Assembly (NCBI GenBank): GCA_015143295.1
Contig: CM026562.1
Location: 8,088,041 to 8,152,040, forward strand
DNA from: Tetracentron sinense
Taxonomy: Eukaryota; Streptophyta; Magnoliopsida; Trochodendrales; Trochodendraceae
DNA length: 64,000 nucleotides
Reading direction: 5' to 3'
Of this stretch, positions 1 through 11,289 are shown one piece after another. Numbering within the stretch: the first letter of the stretch is position 1; every line of letters starts with the position of its first letter. A program made the translations under genes and the position numbers. Under the pieces are notes generated by a model. It was given only the letters and a program-made list of their open reading frames with translations, did no database searches and was not told the origin of the DNA.

Positions 1-3000
1 GGTCGCTCCCAGACAGTTCAGATGTTGAAGGACCATGACTTTAACTTTCGACCCCATGTGGTGCTACTCATGGAAACTAAAAACAAGCGGCCAGCCATCT
101 CTCAAGTGGCGAGAAAACTCAAGTTTGACTCAGTATTTACTTGTGAACCCTCAAAGTCTCTCGGGCGGCATAGCGGTGTTGTATTCTTTTTCCCTTACCT
201 CTATTCACATTCTCTCTAGTGATCCTTACTTTGTTGGTCTATATATTTCTACGCAAAATGTTATGTTGTATGTTACCTTGGTCTATGGCCCCAATGACCA
301 CAGGGACAGGATAATCATTTGGAACCATTTGGAAGGAATTGGCATCCAACGGACAAACCCTTGGATTTGTTTAGGGAACTTTAATGAGGTGATGGATCCG
401 GACGAAAAAATAGGGGGAAACCCGTCATCCCATCTCATCTCGATGCTTTTTATTAGTGGGTTAACTCACCATATATAATGGATTTGGGTTCTCAAGTCCC
501 CCTTCACCTGGTCTAAAACACGTGCATCACCTCACCATATATCTGCTCGTCTTAATAGGGCCTTCGGTAACCTAGCTTGGAGAACCTCGGTGCCGGATGG
601 TGTGGTGCAGAACCTACCAACAATTGGATCTAATCATAGTCTTATCATCGTGCTGTCTCAAAGCCTCAACCAGTCTCAAAGGAAAATCTTCCCTTTTGAA
701 GAGATGTGGAACAAACACCCCGGGTGTGCTGAAATTATCAACTCTTCCTGGAAATCTTAGGGAGCAAATTCTAAGATGTTCTCCCTCTGTCGTAAAATTG
801 TTACGTGGAAAATGACTTCTTTCAGATTCCTCCCCACCTGAATCAAACATCTTAAAGAATAGCTTGCCCTTCTTCAGGTCCAAGACCCCCTCGGACAGCA
901 GATTCATCTTCTCCACTCACTAACTTCTAAATTAGATGCAGCTCTAAGGCAAGAAAAGCCCTTTGGAGGCAAAAATATCGAGCTGACTGACTATCTCTCA
1001 GTAATTGCAATATCAAGTTTTTTCATCTATCGACGGTGCATTGTTGACAACAAAATGGCTGCAAGCCATCCAGAATGATGAAGGTAGATGGGTTGATTCA
1101 GAAGATGAAGTTGAGAGTCAAGTTCTAAGCTACTTCACGAACTTATACTCTTCGTCCAGGCAAGAAAACATTGCCTCGGTGGTTGAAACAATTCCATTGT
1201 ATGTTACAGATGACATGAACCAAGAGCTTGCCATGGATGTCTCAGATGAAGAAATATTTCGGGCTATGGACCAGATAGGTCCTCTAAAAGCCCATAGCCC
1301 TAATGGGATGCCAGACAGATTTTACCAAAAGTACTGGAGTATTGCTGGGCCAAATGTGTGTGCGGTAGTCAAGCAATTTTTTCAAACCGGTTATCTCCTA
1401 AGGCAGCTTAACTTCACCCTTATTGGTTTGATCCCCAAAGTGCCTAACCCGGAGCCTATGAGTCATTTCCTACCCATTAGCCTTTGCAATGTGGTATACA
1501 AAATCATGTCGAAAATCATGGCTTGTTGACTTATGGAGATCCTTGATAACATCATCAGCCCGACCCAATCAGCTTTTATCCGGGGCTAACAAATCACTGA
1601 TAACGTGATTCTTGCTCATGAGATTAATCAGTACTTAAGAAAGAAACGAAAGCCAATTGATTATCGGATTTCAGTCAAGTTGGACATTAACAGAGCCTAC
1701 AACCGTATCGATTGAAACTTCCTCTTCTCAGTTATGGACAAAATGGGCTTCGAATCCTAGTGGATGCCATGGGTTCATCAGTGTGTCACTACGGTGAATT
1801 AAGCAGTGATCATCAATGTTGAAGCTAAAGGGTACTTATCTCCATCATGTAGTACTCGACAAGGAGACCCCCTCTTGCCTTTCTTATTTTTGATTTGTGT
1901 TGAAGCTCTTTCATGTCTTCTGAATAAAGCCGAGTGCAACTCTAAGCTTACTGGTATTCATTTTGATTTTAGAAACACAGTTCTTGGGGGGCATATATAA
2001 TATCCCAAGATCTGACTAAGATTCTAATTGATTTTATTCAATGAATGTTAGAATAACATTCACCTTTGCGACTTTGAAATTGTTAAGTCAAACCAACATA
2101 AGAATAATACTCGCAAAACTTCACAAGTGTCAAGTCTCCTGTCGATTCACACGAACCTTCTTTTTCCTTTAAAGCTTTCTCTAATTGAAGCTTTCTCCAA
2201 TCTTTTATTATAAAGAACCTTTCTTGATGATCAAGATCCTTGATCTTCTTCTTTTTGATTATTCAAAACTTTGAACACACAAGAGAAGAAAAGGGAGAGG
2301 GATGACCGTACACCACTAGAGAAACGGGCTGGGCATGAGATTTGAGGAGAGGGGAGAGGTTTCCAAATCTGAAAATTCTGGAAAAATAAAGAATGCCCAA
2401 AGCCTTGGACGTCCAACCCTCTTTATAGGCTTTATTGGTTGCTCGCAACCAAAGTTTCCTAATCCTTATCCAATAAAGATTCCTCAATTAGTTTCTAATT
2501 CTTGATTTCTCCTAATCCAATTAGGATTAATCATTAATAGAAACTAATCTTATCCATTAGTGTCCAACTAATCTTATCCTTATCCTTATCCTAATCCAAT
2601 TCGGATTCCTTGATTAGCAAGAAACTAAAAGACTCTTTGTCTAACAAAGAATCTTTAATTAGTAACTAACTCTAACTAACTAACTAACTTTATCCAATAA
2701 GGAGAGTAGTTATTAGATACTAATTAAATAATAATAACAATTATTATTATTTAACACCTCCTTGAAGTGGGCGTCCCACCCTAGGTGGGTCCCACCCCGC
2801 ACGCCTAAAGGGTTTCCAAAACCCTCTTGGTCACTTGAATTATTCTTTTATAATAATTCGCAATGGGTCCTATCCATTTGGTTTTTCACATCCAATGTGA
2901 TTCCACCTTTTAGAGCTGATTACTTAGAGAAATTAATTAATTTAATTATAAATTAAATTAAATAATTTAAGAAGGTCCTTGTGTGTGGGATCTAAAGGGA

Positions 3001-5290
3001 TCTCCTATTTCCGGTTGTGGGACCAAGTAGTACTCAACCTTTTGGTTAAAGCATCGTTACTAGGAAACACCTTTCCTAAAACTCCATTAGGATCATAGAA
3101 TGTTATCGAAGTCCCTAGACTTCCACCAATCACAATTAATGTCTATTAACACAATGTGATTAACCTCCAGAAATTAAAGAATTGCTTGTAAGTACCATCT
3201 CACAATATATTTACAAATAAATCCTTCCACATTCCGCTATCACTTGTAAGCTTCCGGGATTGGAACAATTCCACTGTCTAGTCCCTAGCTTATGAATAGA
3301 ACCCTTTCTCATGATTACTTTTTCATTGAACTGAACATCCAAAACACTTTTGAAGAAACATTAGAAAAGAACTGACATATATATATTTATATATATACTT
3401 TTCCAGATTGAAAATATCAACTTCGATAAAAACCATTTATCGAAAAGCACCAGTACTGGATTTAACAGTTCAGTTCAACAAGTATCACCTTGATATCATT
3501 ACCTCCAATTAAGGAGTTGTGGATTCCTTATTGAGTGTTTACACACTTCTCCAAACATTGTGTACATGACCCAACGTGCCCGGAGTTAGTCCTGTGTATT
3601 GGACATTGTCGATTGGCACATCAAAGCCATATAGACAGATGTCTGAGAAGATGTTAACCTCTCAGGTCTAAGGACAATTTGTCAAATGGATAACCCCAAT
3701 ACAATCTGACAGTGTATTCCATAGGATATCCAATAGTGACCCCGTTCAGTATTATGTACTTGCTACATATACCCACATGTTAGTCAAGAGTCACCACTCT
3801 CTGTGAATGAGATTCATCACACTATCTCATTGAACTACACATGTGCAAGCCATGATGAAGTACGGTGCCCAACCAGTACTCTAGAGGCTTCGACCAATAT
3901 TAGGTTTACAAGGAATCGGAAAATCATATCTCCTCGCAAACTTTCTATGATTTTCCTACAATGTTACCTATGGAACTTTATGTCATCATCAAATAAGACA
4001 GTAATTCATATAAATACCCTTTATAGTTGGTTGTGAGAATATGATGCTTGTCTAATCAACATAGAAAAGTCTTTTATTGGCTTTTGAGGGCATATATGTC
4101 CAACACTGAGGAGGATCCTTGGGTGCCTTCCCTTCCTGCTTTCAAACCTATACCTTTGGGTGATACCAATTTCAGAATATTTCTGTGTCCAGCCTTATAG
4201 ACCAGGAGATTAGTCAATGGGATTATAGGAAACTAGTAAGGTTGTTTTCCAGTAACTCGATAGAATCCATCCTCAAGATTCCTGTAAGTTCTTGCCATAG
4301 CCCTAATACCATTGTCTGGCACTACTCCAAATCCGGGCTATTCAAGGTTAACTCGGCAACCACCTGGCGACGTAAATCGCCCAGGCTCAGCTTCTTTCAT
4401 CAAGTTCTTCAGCTTCCAGTCAAGACCGAAAAGCTTGGAGATTGATTTGGCAACTCCTAATCCCACCCAAAATCAGAGTATTATTTTGGCGAGTTTGTAA
4501 CAATTCCATTGCGGTGGCCTCTTATTTCAGAAGACAGAAAGTGTTAATCGATGTGGAGTGCCCGCTCTGCACGGCATTAGAGGAAACAGTTTCCTATCTC
4601 TTTCTTGAATGTACATGGTCCAAGCAGATTTGGTTTGGTTCTAAACTTACTCTTAAGCTTCCTTCAAATGCCCCATCTCCGATTGCTTCATGGTGGAGTG
4701 AATGGGTTAACACTTTTGAAGGGGGAGATAGATCCATTTTATCTCGGGTAATTACCACCTTTTGGTGCATCTGGAAGATGAGAAACGAGGTGCGGTTCAA
4801 TGGTGCTTCCGCAAACCCAACCTCACCCGTCTCTCTGATTGCCTCCCTCTTTGAAAGCTCTCGGAGTAACAGTGGATTTTATGTCGGACCAATCTCCCAC
4901 CTCTCCTTTTTCACCGGTTCGGGAACCCCATTGATGGTCGAGTAACTGGTGCAGGAGCAGTAGCTCGTAACATCAATGGTTCCATTATTGATTCTTTAGT
5001 TCACCCTTTTCCTGGTGGTTCAGTGATTGTGGCGGAGGCTGAGGCTATTCGTCTTGGACTTAAAGTGGCTTTATATAGAGGGTGGTCGAATGTTCTTGTG
5101 GAATTAGATTGCAAAGGAATTGTGGAACTTCTCTATGGTGATGTGAACCAACAACAATGGCAGATCTCAACTATTATTTCAGACATTAGACGGCGTATGA
5201 AGACTCACTGCAAACAAGTAGCTTTCAAGTTTATAGGCCGGTCTGCTAATACTTTGGTTCACAGTTTAGCCCATAGGGCCTTTAACCCTA
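1..5290 (+). mobile_element. LINE (plant L1 type) copy 1, 5'-truncated by window edge, degenerate
   Basis: The sequence is collinear with the second LINE of this window: base 1 corresponds to about 14907, and the 3' RNase H part to about 20020-20655. Reading in order it shows endonuclease remains (1-480), reverse transcriptase (about 1000-1960), a zinc-finger RT-tail region (about 4190-4800) and an RNase H-like tail (5023-5295). Frames are broken by many stops, so it is dead. The RT segment that holds the catalytic FADD box in copy 2 (about 16870-17660) is missing and is replaced by an LTR at 1964-4105. The LINE 3' UTR and poly-A seen in copy 2 are absent; similarity stops at about 5290, where telomere-like repeats begin. 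The 5' end lies outside the window. Confidence 0.9.
1964..4105 (-). mobile_element. Solo LTR, Ty1/Copia BARE/Angela-like, reverse orientation
   Basis: Read on the minus strand the block starts TGTTGGACATATATGCCC, very like the start of BARE/Angela Copia LTRs, and ends in CA, giving TG...CA termini. The length (~2.1 kb) suits that LTR class. No internal coding domain, PBS or second LTR is seen, so I call it a solo LTR. It sits inside LINE copy 1, and its flanks map to points about 790 bp apart in copy 2, so LINE sequence was deleted at the site and no target duplication can be shown. The left border is inferred from where LINE similarity stops. ORFs inside it (for example 2263-2487 minus) look fortuitous. 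Family naming is from memory of LTR ends. Confidence 0.7.
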
Positions 5291-5560
5291 GTTAAACCCT
5301 AAACCCTAGGATAAACCTTAGTCAAACCACAGGTTAAACCATAGGTCAACCCCTAGGCCTAACCCTAGTTAAATCCTAGGTCAACCCTAAGCAAACCCTA
5401 GCTAAGCCCTAAACCCTAGGACAAACCCTAGTCAATCCTTAGGTCAGCCTTAGGTCCCCTCCTAGTCAACCATAGGTCTAGCCCTAGCCTAGCCCTACAA
5501 ACCTAGGGCATAGGTCCAAGACCCATGCAAAACCCAAGGCCCCTAGGACCTAAGCCCTCG
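5284..5560. repeat. Degenerate telomere-like (CCCTAAA/CCCTAGG) repeat tract
   Basis: The tract opens with near-exact plant telomere units (TTAAACCCTAAACCCTAGG at about 5292) and then decays into CCTAGG/AACCCTAG words roughly every 10-20 bp to about 5560. It abuts the truncated 3' end of LINE copy 1 directly. It may be an interstitial telomere-like patch or simply the start of the LTR-like block that follows. Confidence 0.55.
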
Positions 5561-7771
5561 GCCTAGGCCCAAACATTTGAACCCCAAGGCCGTACCGCAT
5601 GCAAGCTGAATCAGGCCATTTTTTTGGTAAAAACCAATAATGGCGGAAGAGTTTCTACCATCATTATTTGTTTTGCCTGGTATGGGAATAACGGTACTGG
5701 TTCTACCGCCATTCTCTGGTTTTGTGTGTTTGCAATCCGCATGCCCCCTGCATGCTCAGGCACGCCTCTGGCAGCCCCCATTCCCTCTTGTGACCTCCGC
5801 CTACCTCTGTCATTATACCCCCCCTGTGTCCCTAAGCCTTCTCCTATAAATTCCAAGCCTCCCCCACCTTTCTTCCCCCTGGAGAAATCCTTGCGAAATT
5901 TTTGAAGGTCGAAGCCCTCTGAACACTTCTAGGGCACCTCCAGCTACCTCCCTGCCTCCTACCTCCGAGCACCACCGTAGACCACCACCAACCACCATTG
6001 TTGGAGCGTGACAATAGGGTAGGGCCTCCCCTACTCCTTTTCTTATCTAAACCATCATTGTGAGCCCCTGGTCCAATTCCAGGGGACCTCTTTTAATCTT
6101 TTATATCTTTTAAAACCCAGAGTAGGGGTTTCCCCCTTGCCTTCCTCATAGGCAAGGGGACACCCCTAGGCGGTTCCGTGGATACCCACACCTCAACACA
6201 TTGTGCACATGTCCACCCCGCATCCCCAGACCTTCCTGGGGGTCCTTAAACCATGAGGAACCCCCTTGAGGCGTTACAATGTATCACTATAGGGGAAAAA
6301 TCATTTTCTGGAAAATTTCCAGAATGAGGATAAACACAGTTTCGTCATTCTGGACCTTCTCCCTTCCAGTAGTTATAGACCCCATCTGGATGACCCTGGT
6401 CCATTGCTGGCCCTATAATAGACCCATGAGACCTCCCTCTGCCTACCCTGATCTTTCCAGGCTCATTCCATTAGCTTAACCATGATTGAAATCACCATAA
6501 ATGGAAACTGTCTAGAATGGCGGTAAATAGTTTTCCGCCATTCTGGGATTTCTGTTATAATGTAAAGATGGCCACTATGTGCCCATCTCAGACCTGGCCC
6601 AGGGCCCACAACAGGCCCAGGATACATGGGGGAGTCCCTAACCATCCTTGACGGTCCATGACCCCATGGGTTCAGCCCTAACCCTTCCTCCTGACCAGTA
6701 AAGCCATTCTCAAGCATAACTGAGAATGGCGGTAGACTGTCTACCGCCATTCCAATTCTGTGAAGAATTGGAATTGGCAGTAAACACTCTACCGCTAATC
6801 CTTGTCTTTCCTAAAAATAGATTTTGCACAGGACCCAGACCAAGCAGGAGCCCATTCTACGCCATGCCATGCTACTTGGGCCTGCCTTGACCAAACTAGA
6901 CCATACCTCTTAAATGGGATTAACTCAATCCAGGTTAACTTTTAACTGTGGTTAAACCAATTAACCATTGGAGAAATTCTGAAAATTCTCAAAAACATTT
7001 GAAAAATGCAAAAAACCAAAAATATGACTTTGGACCTTGCCAACCATGGTTAGCAACCCAAACCACGATGAACACACCTCTTAACATCAGTTAAGCAACC
7101 TTTATCCTTTCGGGCTAACCCCTGGCCCACCGACCTAACCCTTGTCATACCAGGCCCCATCTTAGTTTTCCGGACTAAACTTTTGGCCTATTGGGCCCAC
7201 CCCTCATCCTACCGGGCTAACCCTCGACCTACCGAGCCTAACCTTTGTCTACCGGACTAAACCATTAGCCTCCATGTTAACCCAGGGCCTACGGGCTCAA
7301 ATCGAACCCAGACCATGCACTTGACCAACCCGGTCAACCACCCCTAGCCTCTGGGCTAGAGCCTTAGCCACTCCAGTGCACACACACACTCTCCTTAGCC
7401 TTGACACGGGCTCATGTGTCAGAACTACGCTCGGTCTGATCTCACCCCACATGAGTACATACGCAACCCAACTCGAGTTCGGCCCTAGTTAGCTTTTCCT
7501 TTCTTGGATTAGTATAATCTAAAAACTAAGGTATTTGAATAATACTTTACTTTAATTTAGCTTATATCTAGGGAGTAAGTAACCATTACAAAATGGGGGT
7601 CCCAGGGTGCCTAACACCTTCCTTGGGACTTAATCGAACCTCTTACCTAGAATTCTCTAATGCAGACCATAAGACCTTATCCATAACCCGGGACCTATCT
7701 CTTAGAATAAATAGGTGGCGACTCTAAACCTCAATCAAAATCCCATTTGTGGGTGAACGAAATCCGTGCTC
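5560..7771 (+). mobile_element. LTR-like block, possibly Ty3/Gypsy (Tat/Ogre-like); left end unclear
   Basis: No protein domain is found. The right end (7700-7771) carries a GGTGGCGACTCTAAACC word and then TGGGTGAACGAAATCCGTGC followed by TCACA, which resembles the U5 end of plant Gypsy Tat/Ogre LTRs as I remember them. The body has hairpins built on AATGGCGGTAGA: a perfect 13-bp-arm hairpin at 6724-6752, a near copy at 6515-6543, and weaker ones at 5638-5714. It also has repeated 'CTACCGGGCTAACC' words at 7100-7260. ORFs in this block (5611-5905, 6279-6750) show no family features. The left border is not defined and no target duplication was found. Confidence 0.4.
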
Positions 7772-7799
7772 ACAAGTATTTTTGGTACTAATTATTTTT

Positions 7800-9127
7800 A
7801 AGGAACATTAGTCCACATTTCAAGAATTACTCAACATTAGCAAAGTGATCCATCAAGTCAAAGTCAAAAGATCACTAAAGAGAAAGTCAAAGGAGAACTC
7901 AAAGTAAAAAACACAACCAATCCTATGATGTAGATTAAATTGAAGATTCAAGATCTCACCCATAGTCCAAGTCAAATCATGAAGCTAAAAAGAAGAACTC
8001 ATTCAAGATCAAGTCCAGAAGGATGAAGATTCAAGAAGGTTTAAAATGTACTATTAGTCTAGGACTTATGTAAAAGTCCTCAATTGGTTGGAAAGTTCAA
8101 AAGTTCAAAAGCTCAAAAGTCTAAATTGACCTTAACAAACTTTGACTTAATTAGATAATATTCCAAGGCCCTATGACATCTTAAAACATGATAATGGAAA
8201 GCTCCAAAACCCATGAAATCATTTTCATCTTAAAGGTCTTCTAAAATAAAGAATCTGTGAAGAATCCATGCAGACGTCGACGTCTGAGAAGAATCCCTCT
8301 TCAAACGTCGACGTTTGAGTATAACAGTAGCTTATAAAGATTTTTGATTTTTGATACGGTGACATCTGGCAATATGCTAGACTCAAACGTTAACGTTTGG
8401 AAGAGACAGTGTTTCAGATAGATTTCTCTGTTCTGAAACGTCGACGTCTGATCTTCACTCAGACCTAAACGTCGACGTCTGCCTGCGGAAAAATCATAAC
8501 GGCTAGTTTTTTTAACAGCCATAACCTCATTAAATGCATCACCAACGGTTATAATCTTCCTAGCTCTATAAATTGAGTTCATTTATAAACAAACAACAAC
8601 CACTGATCTTCTATTGAATACTCATTGATTAAATCATTCAATTCTCATCAATCACACATTGAAAATCCTAGAAATCTCCAATTCTCCTATTTAAGCTTTA
8701 AATTCTCAATCGTTTGAGAAATTTGTAAAGGTATTATTCCTATCTTATTTAGCTCATCAAGGATCTCTGTAACTGGATTAAAATCTAATCACAACTTTGT
8801 ATTGAGTGAAATCAAGAATTGAAGATTCTTGTCCGTGAAGCCAGAGGGCTTTGTGAAGTCAAGAGAGGGTGCTCAAATCGTGAGAATCCTTGAAGCGGGA
8901 AGCTGAAAGGCGGGGACGTAAACAAGTTATCGAACGTCGTGAACAAACTTGTGGTATTTGCATCTCCTTAACTCTTTACCTCTTATTCTTTTAATTATTG
9001 TTTATTGCATTGCCTTAAATCCTTTAATTCCGCAAATTAGTTCAAGGCAAATTTTTATTGTGGCATTAACCCTAATCCCCCCCCCCCCCCCTCCCCCCCC
9101 ACCTCTAGGGTCTATTTACTGGCAACA
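7800..9127 (+). mobile_element. Probable solo LTR with palindrome array, Copia/SIRE-like end
   Basis: A promoter-like CTATAAATTGAG occurs at 8566. Upstream there are five copies of a CAAACGTCGACGTTTG-type palindrome (8271-8286, 8302-8317, 8384-8399, about 8433-8450, about 8465-8481). The right part ends in a C-run (9077-9100), 'CCTCTAGGGTC' and CAACA, resembling SIRE/Maximus-type Copia LTR 3' ends as I recall them. No coding domain is seen. The left border was not located, and the right border is blurred by the tandem array that begins at about 9119. Confidence 0.45.
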
Positions 9128-10885
9128 CCAAACACCACGCTTATTTATTGGGATGTGATTTAAATCTCTCAATAGGAACTACTATTGAAAGGTGGGAAGC
9201 GATTTAAATCTCTCAAGAGGAACTACTATTGAGGGGTGGACCGTTGGATTGAACATCTAAATGGTGTCAAGCATTAAATGGGGCCAACCATTTTGGTGCC
9301 ATTGGATGTTGGATCCAACCGTCCAGCTTTCGATAGTAGGTACTATCATGAGTTTTTAATCACTTTAGCATTTTATTACCGGTATGCATATAGTGTCTTG
9401 AAAGTCAATTCTAACTAACAAAGTCCTCCCTACCCAGCAGCACACCGTCGACACCGATGTAATTGAATAAATTAATTTTGAAAGAGGTTTATGAGGCAGA
9501 TCACCCACTTGAATTCTATAAATTAATTATACATATTTTTTTCGTGTTCCATAAAATTTTAAGAATTTAGTAGTGCGTAGCTAATGATTTTAAAAAATGG
9601 AGGTGTAATAAAAAATGTTGGGTAAGAACCAAACAACACCCTTATTTTATTGGGAAGTGATTTAAAACTCTCAATAGTACCTATTATTGAGAACTGGACC
9701 ATCAGATTCAACAACTAACGGTGTCAAGCATTAAGTGAGGCTGATCACTTAAAGTATGTACGTGTGCCTTGGCGCATTGGATGTTGGATACTTGGATCCA
9801 ATTCTCGATAGTAAGTAATATCGAGAGTTTTTAATCACTTTCCTACTCTATTAGTACATAGTGTCTTCGAAGTCAATTCCAAGGAATAGAGTCCTCCCCA
9901 CCCAACAGCACACCGACATGTCATGGAATAAATTAATTTTGAAAGAGGTTTACGAGACAGATCACTCTTTGAATTTTACAAATAAATTTTGTAGTTTTAT
10001 ATATTTTTTTTTTTTTGGCGTTCACAAAAAATTTTAAGAATTTATTAGTTTCTAGTTATTGATTTTTAAAAATGGAAGTGTAGTCAACAAATATTGGGTG
10101 TGAGCCAAACACCACCCTTATTTTATTACCAGTAGGTATATAGTGGGTTGAAAGTCAATTCCAAAGAAGAAAGTCTCCCCACCCAGCAGAACACCGATGT
10201 GATTAAATAAATTAATTTTGAAAGAGATTTATGATGCAAATAATGCTCTTTAATTCTACAAATAAATTTTATAGTTTTATTTTTTATTTTTTTTGGTATT
10301 CACATAAAATTTTAAGAATTTGGTAGTGCGTAGCTAATTATTTTGAAAAATGGAATTATTATCAACATATGTTGGGTGTGAGCCAAACTCCACCTTATTT
10401 TATTGAGAAGCGATTTAAAAATCTCAATAATACCAACTATTGAGAGTTGGACCGTTCGAATGTCAAGCATTAAGTGGGGATTAAGTAGGGCCGACCATTA
10501 ATTAGAGCTTGTGTCTGGGCACAATTGGATGTATCCAACTGTCCATCTCTTGATAGTACATACTATCGAGAGTTTTTAGTCACTTTCCTATTTTATTACC
10601 CGAATGTATACAGTGTCTTGGAAGTCAATTCCAAGGAAGACAGTCCTCCCCACCCAACACAATACCAATGTGATTAAATATATTAATTTTCAAAGAGATT
10701 TATGAGGCAGATCACCCTCTTGAATTCTACAAATAAATTTTGTAATTTCCTATATTTTGGCATTCACATAAAATTTTAAGAATTTAATAGTGTGTAGCTA
10801 ATGATTTTGAAAAATGGAAGTGTAGTTAACGAATGTTGGGTGTGAGCCAAACACCACCCTTAATTTACTGGGAAGTGATTTAATA
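9119..10885. repeat. Tandem array of ~475-bp units (4 units plus a stub)
   Basis: Units start at the word GTTGGGTGTGAGCCAAACACC (or a variant): about 9119, 9617, 10092, 10371 and 10835, the last a ~50-bp stub. Unit 1 has an internal 41-bp duplication near 9160-9230. Unit 3 is only 279 bp; its ~195-bp gap lies between two TATTTTATT words, suggesting microhomology deletion. Units contain short hairpins such as CTCAATAGTACC/TATTATTGAG. The 3' half of the unit is also found at 23761-23846 and at 24803-24936 directly upstream of the NLR gene. No coding potential is seen. Confidence 0.75.
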
Positions 10886-10924
10886 TCCTTGGTTTTTTAG
10901 AAAAAAAAAATGCAATTTTTTTTA

Positions 10925-11130
10925 ACCCCGGTTAAAATTCACTCATTCCCAGGATTACTTTTTTTCTTTTTCTTTTTTTGTAAAATCTAAAGATAAATGG
11001 GTGAATCCTAGGGGTGGGTAAATCTTAACCATAGTTAAGGAGTGTTAAAAGAGACATATGGCAACCTCAGTGGCATAACCAAACTCCAAGGAGTCCGGTT
11101 ATAACCGTAGAGAATAAGGGGTAGTACGTT
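10925..11130. mobile_element. Foldback MITE, diverged member of the 11510-11862 family
   Basis: The right arm (10985-11130) closely matches the right arm of the element at 11720-11862: GGGTGAATCCTAGGGGTGGG, then 'TTAACCATAGTTAA', then CCGGTTATAACCGTAGAG. A weaker left arm is at about 10925-10965. It is non-coding. Confidence 0.5.
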
Positions 11131-11289
11131 AATTAAGTCAAAGATTCAATCAAGTGTTTGTTATATAATGATTATGATAAGGATAGTTTGAAAATTATGA
11201 AAAAATTCATCTACATTTTTAAAGGAGGGAAATCTCATTATATTTAAGAAGAAGAAGAAGAAAAAGAAAAATATAAGATATTCTAATAA

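Larger units (their letters stand above)
1..5295 (+). pseudogene. LINE copy 1 ORF2 pseudogene (endonuclease / RT / zf-RVT / RNase H)
   Basis: Non-LTR ORF2 proteins nick target DNA and reverse-transcribe their own RNA. Visible pieces are an endonuclease block at 22-219 with a VVLLMETKNK core; an RT block at 1005-1529 with a 'LIPKV...PISLCNVVYKI' stretch; a GDP-containing palm piece near 1870 followed by 'FLFLICVEALSCLLNKAE'; a zinc-finger RT-tail around 4442-4800 (CPLC...LFLEC...W); and an RNase H fold piece at 5023-5295 (AEAEAIRLGL, then an ELD motif, then a SLAHRA end). Frames change several times and an LTR interrupts the palm domain, so no active protein can be made. It reads about 90% or more like copy 2 by eye; no formal alignment was done. 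Confidence 0.85.

Noticed and set aside
5611-5998. Cluster of overlapping Pro-rich and Gly-rich ORFs
   Set aside because: Composition-driven frames in a GC-richer LTR-like block, no family motif.
9077-9100. C-run as a regulatory element
   Set aside because: Low-complexity tract typical of this LTR end type; length may be a sequencing artefact.
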